The notes beneath the pieces are model-generated. The model worked only from the letters and a program-made list of their open reading frames with translations. It was not told where the DNA came from and made no database searches. Shown here piece by piece: positions 10,031-22,500 of a DNA stretch of 64,000 nucleotides. The DNA comes from Mugil cephalus (lineage: Eukaryota; Chordata; Actinopteri; Mugiliformes; Mugilidae), in NCBI RefSeq assembly GCF_022458985.1, contig NC_061776.1:3013075-3077074 (forward strand). The letters are read 5' to 3'. Each line of letters starts with the position of its first letter. Within the stretch, counting starts at the first letter, position 1. Made by a program: the position numbers and the translations under genes.

Positions 10031-13003
10031 CTTGTCTCAGTCTGATCTTCACAATATGTTTGTGAAAGTGAAGCTCACTGCACCAACTGGAGACAAGGAT
10101 TCACTCATATGGAATATGAGTTCATTTTGTCTAATATTTCTACTTTGGCTCCTCAGAAGAATTACCGCCTTAACATGGTGCAGAGGTTTGTGCGTCCCTG
10201 TGATCTTCGGAGCTATATTGTCCGGGACAGACAAAGCGCAATTCAAAGATTTCGATGAGACCGCACAAATTGAGCGAGGCACCCACCTGGAGTTAATTCT
10301 GGGTGGGTTTTTTTTTGATGGGGCTGGGCTGGGGTTAGGCTGAGGAGTCGTCATGGATCTGCCTTCCTGTGGGCCCACCACCTGCAGGAAATGGCACTGC
10401 GATTGGGTCGTGGCCAAGTGTGTGGGAGGTGAAGTGATACTAACTGGATATAGTTGGGCTCATCTTCGCACACCCTCTCCTTTTCTGGAGTTGCCCAGGA
10501 TGAGAGGTGCCGGGCAGGTGTAGGGATCCTCATAAGTACTCAGCTGGTTGCCCCCATGCTGGGTTTCTCCCTGATGAATGAGAGGATTGCCTCCATGCAA
10601 TTACAAATGGCTCTTGGGAAGTGTGCGTGTTGTCTGTGCATATTGTTAGATCCCACAGGTACAGGTAAGGCAGGTTCTGTGTTTATAAAGGTTTACGGCT
10701 TCACGTCAACACAGTATTACCCCAACTGAATTCAATGATAGCACTACTCAAGCTGTAGGCGGGGTAACTCGCCTGGCTTCCATCTGTTTTAAAAACATGG
10801 CAACCATCACAAGGCAGTATTTTTTATCCTCACTTGGCGTAAATTCAGTGAAATCCATCATAACATGTTGGAATGATCTGTTCGACAGAGGGTGTGCTGC
10901 CAGGTGTGTAAGGGATTTGGTTTTACCTGGATTGTTTTGTGCACAGACCATGCATTTTGAGCAATAATCTGTTGAAGTCTTTTGTAAAACCAATATTTTT
11001 GTACTGATGCACACGTTCCTCCTTTTGACACATGGTCTAACCCACGCGCCAACTTAGCAAAAGCAGGAAAGAGAGCTTTGGGCAGGCAGGGTTTGTGATC
11101 AGGGCCATACTAATCGTTCAGCGATGCAAACAGACAAGAAGACTGGAAGTGGGTTGTAATGCAGCTGCTTTTGTGGCAGTGTAACTCGCCTGGCTTCTAA
11201 CCATCTTTAATCCTGATGTCTGCCCCGCTTCCTTACATCTTCTGGAACTGCAAGTCAGGGACACTTCTTCAGCTGGGTCTGGAGTTGAGTCCCGTCAGAT
11301 GTGGTGGCTTACCCCTAATGGATCTGTGCACTTGGTACGTGCCAGGTGTTACCACCAGGCTCAAAAATGGCAACAAGGAGGGTGGCATACAGACAGATTG
11401 AGCTCAAAAGTAGTTGTTATTTAACATAACTAAATTAACTTATTTACAAATGAATGAGGTATGTAGGAAAGTAAGGTGTCAGTCATGTCAGCAGTGTGGG
11501 GTTGCGTGGTCAATGTGGTGAGGTGTATGTTGTACGGTGCAACAAACCAAACAAGAGAAGCCACAGGCGCAGGTCGACTAGTGTGACCACTGGTATTTTC
11601 TCACCCAGTGAGTGGTTATTGGATTGATGTCGCCGTCACATCGTCACTTAGGTTGGGAGCTCTTTTGCAATGGCTGGCGTGTATCCAGGTGGCTCTTTCG
11701 GCAACCTTTACAGCGGTGTATGTTGTCAACAGCACTTGGAATGGTTCTTGCCACCGGTGATGTTTCCACGTCTTCCTTTTGAAGTTCTTTATCAGCACAA
11801 AATCACAGTTGTCCAGACAGCTGTGTTAGAACCGTGTTCACAAAATGGGTTCCATTGTCTGAGGAAAGTTTTTCTGGTATACCCTATTGAGGCATAATTT
11901 CTGTCAGCAAGGCGTTGGCCACTACTGCGGCTGTTGCGTATTTTGCTGGGAAAGCTTCCACCTGTTTTAAAAACATGTCAACCATCACAAGGCAGTACTT
12001 TTTATCCTCACTTGGCGTAAATTCAGTGAAATCCATCATAACATGTTCGACAGAGGGTGTGCTGCCAGGTGTGTAAGGGATTTGGTTTTACCTGGATTGT
12101 TTTGTGCACAGATCATGCATTTTGAGCAATAATCTGTAGAAGTCTTTTGTAAACCAATATTTTTGTACTGATGCACGCGTTCCTCCTTTTGACACATGGT
12201 CTAACCCATGCGCCAACTTAGCAAAAGCAGGAAAGAGAGCTTTGGGCAGGCAGGGTTTGTGATCATGGTCATACCAATCGTTCAGCGATGCAAGAAAACA
12301 AGAAGACTGGAAGTGGGTTGTAATGCAGCTGCTTTTGTGGCAGTGTCTGCTCGTGTGTTTCCGCTAGAAACTGTTTCTTTGCCAAATGTGTGGGCCACAC
12401 ATTTGCATACCGTAACTTGTGATGGTAGGTTGATAGCCTCCAACAATTCTGCAACGAGGGCATGGTTAAGAATAGACTTGCCATCTGATTTCAAGAACTT
12501 TCTGTGTTTCCAAAGTGCTCCAAAATCATGAACTATGCCAAATGCATATCTGGAGTCGGTGTAAATCGTGACTGAATGTGTTTCGGCCAGTGTACATGCT
12601 CTAGTTAGTGCCACCAGCTCTGGTGCCTGGGCTGAGTAATGACAAGGGAGAGGGAAAAATTCAACAATCCCATGATCATCAACAGCAGCATAGCCGGCAT
12701 GTCTGCAGCCAGTATCAGGATCCCTGAAAGCAGATCACACTGTTGTTTGTATCAACAAGTCATCCACATATTGTAATGGCACCGTCCCTGGAGTAAGTGT
12801 TAGAGAGGAGAGACTCTGAGCTAGAGCCTTGCAGATGACTGTATGTTAGTCCCTGACAGAGTCGAGTCCAAGTGTGTTTCTTCCCTTCGAACTGGAAAGC
12901 AAACCAAAACTGAGAGTGTGGATGAACAGAGACAGAGTAAAAAGCGTTTGCCAGGTCAACGACACAAAAATATTGCGTCTCAGGTGGAATTTGACCTAGT
13001 ATC
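10031..13003 (-). mobile_element. Decayed endogenous retrovirus-type pol region (RT, RNase H, integrase), rearranged
   Basis: Read on the minus strand from 13003 downward. A reverse-transcriptase segment contains a YVDD catalytic box at 12759-12770. A retroviral-type RNase H segment (12614-12282) carries the TDSRYAFG motif. Integrase N-terminal and core pieces lie at about 12240-11890, and an integrase C-terminal piece at 11798-11616. A second copy of the RNase H tail and integrase start lies at 11180-10781. The frame is broken in many places, and no LTR, gag or clear env was identified; 10740-10031 could be a downstream remnant but is not recognisable. This is an old, inactive copy. Domain order agrees with gamma/epsilon-type retroviral pol. 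Confidence 0.7.
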
Positions 13004-13190
13004 AGAATCAGAACCAGTCAACCTTTATTTGTCCCACAAATTTGTGAAATTACAGGAAAAGATGCAGAGTGACATGAGGAGACAGGAGGAGAAAAAGCAA
13101 CCCCACACTATACTCCTGTGGGGAGTACAGTGTGGGAACATAAAAAAACACCTCAGCAACACAAGCACATAATAAGTACACTTTACAACA
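13004..13190. mobile_element. LINE 3'-tail-like repeat
   Basis: AGTATCAGAATCAGAACC next to CTTTATTTGTCCCACAAATT resembles the tail of fish LINEs. It is inserted beside, or replaces, the 5' side of the pol relic. No coding content. Confidence 0.35.
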
Positions 13191-13264
13191 TGAAACTCGG
13201 GACTTGCATTGGGCAGGGGGGTGAGGGGGAAGGGGTGCATGTACGGGGATGGGGGAGGGGGTTA

Positions 13265-13320
13265 ACCAGTGCAAACAAATGGCCATCCGTTCTACAAACA
13301 AATGGCCATCCGTTCTACAG
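13265..13320 (+). repeat. Short tandem duplication
   Basis: The word CAAATGGCCATCCGTTCTAC occurs twice in a row with a period of 24 bases. Confidence 0.6.
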
Positions 13321-13424
13321 CCAACTACTGTGTATCCGCTCATCCCTGGCGGGAAAAGCGTTGAAGACAAGCAAAGATAATCCAGAAGTTGAAATACTGT
13401 AAGATCATTCAACACAGCCCTGCT

Positions 13425-13690
13425 AAAATTTACTACCCTCTGGACACCTTCATGGCAAAAATGTACATGTGCAAAAAACAGCCATAAAATCTTAATACCT
13501 CAATATTTCTTTATACTTTTGTTCATAAATCACTTAAACAACTTGAAACCTGCGCAAAACTACCAAATTTACAACAGTTTTCAGGATTCTAACCTTTTAA
13601 ATGTCAGTCTAATGATTCCAAAAATATCAATATTTGTTTCCCCAAAAAAATGCATCATGAGAGCAGTGGTGATTTTGGCCTGGAAATTCT
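13425..13690 (+). mobile_element. Second, partial copy of the piggyBac-like element
   Basis: The block ACCCTCTGGACACC..CATGGCAAAAATGT through CAGTTTTCAGGATTCTAACC aligns by eye with 7370-7560. The TTAA target site is not preserved and the right end was not found, so this is a truncated or rearranged relative. Confidence 0.45.
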
Positions 13691-14719
13691 TGTGGGGCCA
13701 TGCCAGGAAATTGTTATGATGCAGTCCAGAAATACCATAAACAGTGCCCCCACAGCAAAAACACAGCAGAAAACAAATCATCACATCAATAGAACCTCCA
13801 AACAGCAGTGTTCACAATCTCACTACATCAAATACTGCAGATCGAAACAATTTCAGAAAAGATATCAGAAAAGCTCCACAGACAGGTAAACAGCTCCATG
13901 AGGTTGTGCCCCACACACACACTCACATGCTTCACCAGTTATGCATTACACAAATCCCATTATAATTCAAACAATATCTAAACTAGATTATCAATTCCAT
14001 TTAAACTTAAAATAAATTAGACTCACCAAGCCCTTTTTGACAGCTCCCGTCAACTTGTTTAAGTTTTTTGCTGAAACCACTCCTGGTTGAATGACCTAGT
14101 TTTGTCTTTTCACTCCTGAGAAATGATTAAATCCTCCGGTCAGTGTGCTCCAAAACCTTTTATCTCCAGCTTCTGCTCAGGTGATAAAGTCCTGAATCTC
14201 ACACTATCCAGGTAGACAACTCATTCCTCATGCAATTAATGAATGAAACGTGAATTAGCTCCCATTAGCCACAGGTATATACAGTCAATTACGTTAGACG
14301 AGACCTGTGCAGTCCCGGCCCTTGCTTCAAATCAGCCAGTGAGAATCCTCTGGGGCCTTGAACTTTAGACCCCACTACCCAAACTGAACCGTGCGCTGTA
14401 CATGCACATTCATGCACAGCAGTTCACCAGTCCTCAACACTACAGGCCAGGGACACCTGGGATGTGCCCCACCAAGCAGGAACAGAGACGTAGCATCAGG
14501 GAAAATTAACTACTCATCAACTGCTACAATTAATTCAGGGCAGTTGAATTTATTTTTAACTTGCACCGAAAACGTATAAAAGCATATAATCTTCCACTGC
14601 AGTGGCATCTGGCGGGGCCGTAACACAGACTAAATGATCACCAAATGGAAAAAAAAAAGTATTAAAAAAGAAAAAAAATTACAAAAATGGTGAGGGTGAG
14701 GGTAAGGGTGAAGATTTGG
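13691..14719. other. No gene recognised
   Basis: Noncoding-looking sequence. The ORFs are short, overlap on both strands and have no recognisable domains. Confidence 0.35.
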
Positions 14720-15420
14720 TAAACTCAGTGAAATTCAGTCCAGCTAAGCTATGCTAAGCTAATTAAATGGTATCCCTGTCCCTGTGTCTGAAATCGTTCA
14801 CTCATTCCCTAACCCCTACTCCCTATGTAGGTTATCCCATTATAATTTACATAATTTATTACTAAATGTGATGATTTTGTAAACAAATATGTGTGCCGTT
14901 CATGAAATAAAGCCCCCCGTTCATCTTCTGTCTTTGTCTGGTTCAAGTTTTCTCAGACTTGTAGATTCAGTGACTGCAGGTTGTAACTTAGAGATTGTCC
15001 ACATGGAGGCGGCGATGCTCAGAGAGAGATTAGAGATTCAGTTTCAGTTCAATTTTATTTATATAGCGCCAATAACAATACAAATCGTCTCAAGACGCTT
15101 CATAAAAACCAGCCTGAAAACTCCAGAGCAGCCTGAGGGAAAAACTCCCTTTTAACAGGAAGAAACCTTGAGCAGAACCAGCTCATATGGAGGAACCATC
15201 TGCTGAAGACCAGCCGGATGATGATGAGATAAAATCACTTCTCCAGTTTAATCTGAACCTTCTGGGCCTGTTGATGAGAAATTCCAGAATCCACAGGATT
15301 AATTAGTCTCTGTTTGTATGATATGGAAACTGGAATAGGTCCATCAGGGGGTCCATCGCTCTGATGGTTTTCTGGTTTTCATCACAAGGGAGGTCAGAGC
15401 CACGGGGCAAAGGTCATTCA
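14720..15420 (+). repeat. TRIM-flank duplicated segment, copy 3, split by a family A insertion
   Basis: Bases 14925-15035 and 15225-15400 are the two halves of the segment seen uninterrupted at 1735-2050. Between them sits family A at 15038-15222. No TRIM coding remnant was found here, so only the flank was duplicated or the gene body has been lost. Confidence 0.6.
15038..15222 (+). repeat. Dispersed fish repeat, family A, copy 2
   Basis: Same blocks as 773-1010, ending at the same CAGCCGG word, but with an internal deletion. It interrupts the flank copy that is continuous at 1735-2050. Confidence 0.65.
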
Positions 15421-17439
15421 GAGCAATGCTCTTCCATTTTTGTCAATGTCAGAGTACATTCACTGAGTAGTTAACAGTTACCACTTGACAATTTATGCTA
15501 ATATTATTATTTTATTTATTTTTTATGCCAACAGTGTTTTAAAATGCTTTAAGCTAATATTAGGATTTATACATCAACTTTAATGCTAAAGTAGAGGTCC
15601 ATGAGGTTACATGGTTACATGATACATGATGTTAGAGTGAAATCAGATGAGTAAAAGCAGCTTTGTGTGAAGTTATTTACTTCTTTGATTCCAAGTGATG
15701 TGGGGATTTTTTTGAGGAAGAGTGAGACACAAAACATAATCTAAAATAATTTATGTGTCTGAGGAAGTGAAGAACAGAAAAGACTATGTTGCAGCTTGTA
15801 TGTTGTTAATTCTAGTAACTCTAGTAAGAATTTAACCCCTGAGATGATAAAAGAGAGGAATGGCTTCCCCTTGGCCTCCAGCAGAAAAAATACTGTTTAT
15901 TTAACTCCAGATATGTATTAAATTATTCATTACCATTCATCACTGTTCCCTGATGCTGTGAAGACGTGGAAGCCAAAACACTAAGTCTGTGGCTGCAGAT
16001 GATTTCACATGCAGTAAGCAGAAAATGGTCATAAATGTATAGAAATAGAGCACAAAGTAGAAAAAGTAGTAGATGAAGTTATGTCTGGCCATTAAACCAG
16101 AAAATACTCCTGGTCATTGACTTTTAATCTGATCCAGAACCACAGAAAATCAGAATAAACCAAAGAATATTTCAAACCCAGTGGTCAGAGTTCAAGTTCC
16201 CAGAGGAACATTTTAATGCTCAACGTTGCTTTTTCACAGCATGATTCTCATTTCAGCCTCATAATGTTTCCTGATCCGTTGCTCATTTGTTGCTCCTAAA
16301 GTTCACTATGAGAAATAGTGTGAGACACAAGTAATTGCTGGAGACATTAATGAGAGTAAAGGAGATACATTCCTTAGTCTCATTAATGGCTCGTTCTTTT
16401 CTCCAACTCTTTATCTGAATGGCCAACTTACAACACAAAGTATCTGTGTACTCTGTATCCGGATTGTATTTCTGTAGTTTTATCAATTAAAAACTGAAAT
16501 GTTCAGTCCAAAATTTAAATTAAGCTAGCGGCTAACGGTTCTTCTCAATACAGCTACAGTATCACGTACAACAGTACAACAGTACAACATTTTCTGCATG
16601 TGGATCACGAAAAGAATCTTCTAAATGAAGACAGTCCCTCTTTGCTTCAGCATGGATAGCAGCCAAGCGCTAGAAGACAGGAAGAGGCCACTGTCTGGTA
16701 CAACTGCAGATTGGTTTGTAGCCACCAACTTGAACTTGTATCTGCTACTTTATCCAGAAAGGTCTTTGCTTTCTGAAGTTGGTCACACTCAAAATAACAT
16801 GTTTAGACATTTCAGTATTAACTACATTTGGAACTATATGGAATGGTCATAGATTCAGAGGTATGTTCGCCTGCCTTCAGCTTAAACACAGAAGCAAATA
16901 CCCCCACGGGAGAGAGTAAAAATTGGCGGACCCCCCCTGCCCCTCTGTGGGTTGAACTGAAATTTCCCTCTAACTGGTCTAGCAGTAGCTAACAGGCTAA
17001 TTCACATTTCTGGCCAATCCTGCTCCACGGTTTCGACTATGTTAGCTAGGCTAGCGAGTAGCCGCTAGTAGTAGCAAGGAGGCTACATGATGCACCTACG
17101 AAGTTTCAGGCGCAAATATTTTCATGCAAGTGTTATGAAATGAGGTTCAGTAGAGATTTGACTCATCTCTTTTAATTTGTTTCTTGCTCATGATGATCCT
17201 CAGTGTTCACTTCACTGCCCTCTTGGCATTCCGTCTGTTGAATCAGTTCGACCAATCAGAATAAAGCATGTGTGACAGACAGCGCTCTTGTCCAATTAAG
17301 TTTAGTAATGCTGACTAGCGTACAGGCTTTATAGAAATGACCCTGTGAGGTATTTTAGTCATAGTGTGTTCTTGTGATGCAAAGACACTGAGAAAAATTT
17401 GAGAATCATTTTAGAGCTTGATGGGATCTCCTTTTAGTT
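15421..17439. other. No gene recognised
   Basis: AT-rich noncoding DNA. A GC-richer part near 16860-17130 contains repeated GCTAGC words but no ORF or domain. ORFs at 16283-16486 and 16625-16852 are unconvincing. Confidence 0.35.
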
Positions 17440-17839
17440 TAGTTTATTTCAAACATATAAAAAACAAAACAAAATAATCACGTAGGAATGTATACAAGAA
17501 ACATAAATAACAGTAAAAGAGAAAATAAATAAATGAACAATAAGGGAACAAAGAAAATATTTCGTCTTCTACAAGAAGGAGTGGGAGGAAGTATAAACTT
17601 ATTTTATCCCAACGCTTGTTAATAGATCAGTGATTTATGTATTATTCACTTCCTGTCAGTATGATGATAATCTTTATAGTGTATATGTATATTTACATAC
17701 ATGTAGGTGAATTTGTAGTTGTGTGTTCGCTCGGTAATTGCCAAAAAGTATTATTCTTGTTTTGTTCAGATTTAACAATGTTAAATTATTTCTGTCCAAC
17801 CATGATTTTATTTTGTTTTATTCAGTATTGATGATTTGG

Positions 17840-18120
17840 GTTAAAAGTTGTAAGTCACTGCAAGAACAAGAAATAAAATCATCTTCAATACTTTTGAAAC
17901 CCTGCATTTGCCATTAATATATACTATAAAAAGTTTAGGGCCCAGCACTGACCCCTGGGGGACGCCACAAGAAATGTCCAAACATGATGAACAAACATCC
18001 ACCCAGTGTCACAAACTGCTTCCTGTTTGAGAAATAACTCCTTATCCAGTCCAGTGATATTCCCCTGATGCCATAGCGCTCTAATTTCTCTAATATATCA
18101 TGGTTTATTTATTATGAATA
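17840..18120 (-). mobile_element. LINE reverse-transcriptase fragment
   Basis: The minus strand encodes GVPQGSVLGPKLF, the conserved reverse-transcriptase block of Jockey/L2-type non-LTR elements, around 17925-17970, with DISC just before it. Stops interrupt the frame, and poly(T) tracts follow at 18137-18162 and 18355-18383. Confidence 0.6.
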
Positions 18121-18383
18121 CCCCTACTGCGTACTGTTTTTTTTTTTTTTTTTTTTTTTTGTCTATTGACTTTGTGATTTCTTCACAACTTAGAAATAGA
18201 AGTAATATAATGTGAGATTTTATGTGCATGTTGCCCAGGAGAAAAGGCGAAAAGACAATCAGGGGACATAAGTTTGATTTCAGAATTGTCTATGAAAAAT
18301 AAATGAAACATCTTTGAGAGCTTTGAAATTTTCCTCTGGGTTGTTCTCAGGTCTTTTTTTTGATTTTTTTTTTTTTTTTTTTT

Positions 18384-19594
18384 GCTGTGTTTACGTAACT
18401 CTCTGTTCATCTGCAGAGAGAGAAGTGAAGGAATGTGTTTTTTAAACTGAGTCTGATCAGTGAGTGTGTGTTCAGGTGTGGCGTAGGCACGGCAACCGGC
18501 CGGGCGTGGCTCAGTGTGTGTGTGTGTGTGTGTGTTAATAGGTAAAGGGAAGGTGTGTGTGAGTGTGTGTGAGTGTGTGTCTGAGGTTCAGGGTGTGTCG
18601 GCTGCCATCATATCTGCAGCCTGAGGCCACGGAAAAGAAAAGAAGGAGTCGGAGACAAAACAAATAATAAAACAACACATACTATAATCTGGACGAGAAG
18701 ACTAAAGATTCTTAAAGCAAAGAAAATGAAATTATAATGGTGATGTTTTCTGCAGTGAGATGTGCTGAGAGCAGGGAGGAGAACTTTAAGAGGCTTAGAG
18801 AGGAGAACATGGTGGAAAGAAGAGGAGGAGAGATATTCTCCAAACACTGAATGATTGGATGGAGCAGGAATCATTTTACCTGGTTAATAGCACATGGATG
18901 AAGAGCAACAATGGTTTTAAAGTAGACCTACTATTTATTTCTCTTCAGTCTCATAGACTTCAGATTCTAGGACTCCTTCAGTCCTGAGTCAGGAGCTAAA
19001 TGAGAGGATCCTCACAGTGTTCAGGACTCTGGGACCTGGTCTGCAGCTCTAACCTGTGGTGGAGAGTTTAGGTTTGACTGGAGGAATGTGGTTGGATCAA
19101 AAACAGATTTATTAGGCGAATAAATAAAAGTGTTTTCTGTTTTGTCTTCAGCTGAAAAACCTGAAAATATTAAAGACAAAGTGAAACTAAAGTGACAGCA
19201 CAAACAGTGCAGCTGATTTCATTCATCAGCTTCTTTCTTAATTCGTCCACAAGCATGCAGGGCGACATGAACATGAGGAATGTCTTTATTTTGATGCTTT
19301 AAATGCAGATTCACTGACTTCCTGTCCTCAGACGAGGGATTTTCAGCCCCTCGGTCCCGTGTTTGTGAGCTGAAAATGTTAATGTGTAAGTCCAGAACAA
19401 CGCCCTGCTCTGTCTCAGTCATATCCTCTGACTGAGCGCGCTCAGTGAATCACCCCTGAGCCAGCGTGGCCAATATGTTGCAGCGAGTCCAGACCTGCAG
19501 AAGCAGAGGAGCCTTTTAAAAGGCTTCACGCCGACGACCTGGACCACATTATTTTCCTGTGCAGCAGCTCAGAGCTTCAGCTCAGGATTCAAAC
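18384..19594 (+). promoter_or_regulatory. lamc2 upstream region: AP-1-like site and TATA-like palindrome
   Basis: A (GT)n tract lies at 18513-18534. A consensus AP-1 site TGAGTCA is at 18985-18991; AP-1 sites are known to drive human LAMC2. A perfect 16-bp palindrome AGCCTTTTAAAAGGCT at 19510-19525 places a TATA-like core about 70 bases before the ATG. No transcription start was mapped, so these are candidates only. Confidence 0.35.
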
Positions 19595-22500
19595 ATGAGG
19601 AGCTTCTGCTGGATTTCACTGTGTGGACTTTTGACGGCGCTCTGTGGCGTCCAGGCCACCTACTACACCTACTACTGTGAGTCTCTTCTTCTTTGGTTGT
19701 TTTCACCCGGAGCATCTTTCAGCTCCGTCACAGAAAATCTGAGACAAACTCACCTGGAGTTGTTGTGTTTCTAGAAGACGTTTCCTCCGAGGGTTCAGCT
19801 CTAAGTGACTGGTGGGGGGTTTGGTCACATGACTAGATCATGACCTGAACCTTCAATGAAATGTTTTAAAGAGTCCAGATGTCTTTGTTTCAGCTTGTCC
19901 CTTCATTTTTATCTTGACCTGAACCTCTGAGAAGCTTTCAACTATCTGAAGAACTAAACAGCCGCTTGTTTTATCTTTAAATTAAAGTAAATCTTGTAGG
20001 TTTAAATTTTAATTTGATTTAATTATTTCTAAGAAGCTGCTGTGTTATAACTGATAATATAACACTCTGAGCTCTGATATCTGCAGCTTTCTGTTTGATC
20101 TCCTGCCTCTGTAACAAAGTCCGATCGTATCTCGTCTTTACTGAGATAAACAAGCAGGACATAAGGAGGAATCATTTTATTCATTTTATTCTCACTGACG
20201 TGCAGCAGTTCTTGAATCTGTTTTACATTAACGTGTCTCATTAACAGCGTCGATGTGGATTTCATTACCTATTAATGTTCTATTTCTTTAACTGTTTCTT
20301 TGACCAGAGTTCATGTAAATGAAGGAAAGATATAAATGAATGAGCAGAATAAACAAGAAGAGGCAGAGACGGGTGAGGCTGCCTCACCTCTGAGGTGGGA
20401 GGAGTGAGGCGTCTCCCCCCTCAGGGAGAGAAGTTATTACCCGTTGGTTTTAATGATATTTGGTTTTACACGCTGACGGCGCACAGCCTGAAGAACACTA
20501 AGGAAAACCTGCTGTGTGGTTCAGACGTTCATGCATCATCTCCATGAACTCACCTGGTCTTTAAGACATGAGACATACTTTATTTATTCCACGTAGAGGA
20601 CGTGTCCTTGTCCCAGTAGCACGGAATTAGACAAGAGACAAGAATAAAGAAACAGTAATGAATTTGAAACAGTATACAAAACAATAACAGGACAAATATA
20701 TAATATAATATAATATAATATAATATAATATAATATAATATAATATAATATAATATAATGTTCTTATGTTAACATTTCTTAACACGCTACAAATGTCTCT
20801 TTCTTTTTTTTTATCTTGAGTTTTTAATTAAAGCTTATATTAGGATCTTCATTCTGTTTATATAATAAAATACTTTGTAATGCTAATGATACTATTATAT
20901 TTTGCGCTAGTTTTAATGCTAAAGTATTTTTCATTACTTATGCTATAGCTTAGGCTACACTGGTGTTTTTAATGTTGATGGGAGTGAAACACCACTTTTT
21001 ATGTTTTTATGTTAATTAAATGTTTAATTGAGGAAAAATGTTCACATCCAAACAAGTTACTAGTATTTTAATTAAAGCAGCTCCTCCTGTCTGCTCAGCA
21101 TTTAACCAGTAACATGTGATTAATATAAAAATGTGCATTTTCTCGTTTCCAAGCAGTCGTTTTGTAGTTTTCTTCTTTTTCTTTGCTGTTGTAGAAAGGT
21201 CTGTTTTTATTTGACATATGCATTAAACTTCATTTACTTTCCCAAATATACATATGAAACAGGTTTGACTTCAGTTAAGCCGTTTTAAAACCTTTTTAAG
21301 TCGGGGATCAACATTTCACGCGAGGCGTTTCAGCGGCTGTGATGGAAGGGAAACTGTCTCTGGGTGTGTCTGTTGTTATTCGTTCCCTCGGGGCAAAAGA
21401 AAAGTTATGAAACTCTGTCTGATTAGAGACACGACACCTGAACTCATGGCTCCAGGTGAACATTAACTGAGTCACGTTTTTATCAGCTGCTGGTTCACGC
21501 GGAATCAGAACCTCACCCTCCTCCCATGAGTCAGAGCCGAGCACTAATCCAAACATTTCTAAATCTCTTTTTATCATTTTGAAGAAAAGGGAATCATCTC
21601 TCCAGGTGAAGCTGTTGTTATAGTAATAATATGCTATTATATATTGGTTTCCAACTGAAACTATCAAAATAAGAGTTGTCCTCAAAGTTTCTATTTAAAA
21701 ATAAATAAATAAAAAGTGTAAGTTTGGGGTTAATGTGTTAAAAACTAATGTATAAGATCAGCTAAATGTTTTAAAGATCAGATTCATGTTCCCCAGAGGA
21801 TGAACCTTCAACATCTGAAAGTCCTGAGGATGTTTCCTCTGACGTCAACTTTGAGGTTGATCCACATTTATAAGAAATAATAACATTTTAATGGAAATAA
21901 CTGCATCCCAACGGCCCAGAGGATGAACCGTATACATATGTCCACATATTTTCTGTGTCGTAGCTTTTACAGCCCTCAGAATCTGACATTAAATGTCTCT
22001 TGCAACCAACACAAACCAGTAGAACTACCATAAAATGACTTTATTTACTCAATAATACATTCATACTCAACCACACACATTGTGTAGCAAGTGCACAAAT
22101 TGTAATTTTTTTTGTATTTCTGTATTTGTATATTTTATATATATTAATGTTGTTATTACTGTTTATTTCGTTTAATTAAACATCAGATTCCCTGTAGACC
22201 TCTAGGAGTAGATTCCTCCCCCCAGCCTCTTGGGGGCGCTAGCCACTAACTGACCTCCTGTTTCCTCCTGCAGCGACCCTGCGCTGCGACTGTAACGGCA
22301 GGTCTCGGTACTGCCTGCGGGACTCCCTGGGTCTGCACTGCCTGGACTGCCAGGGAAACACTGAGGGGCGCCACTGCGAACGCTGCAAGGACGGCTTCTT
22401 CCTGGAGGGGGCGGGGCCCAGCTGCACACCATGTCGCTGCAACCCCACAGGTGAGACCTTACCTGCCTGCCTTACCTGAGGACACCAACACTCTATTCTC

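Noticed and set aside
10049-10417. Possible env-like ORF after the pol relic
   Set aside because: Position fits, but no signal peptide, furin-type site or membrane segment could be recognised, so it is left as unassigned remnant.
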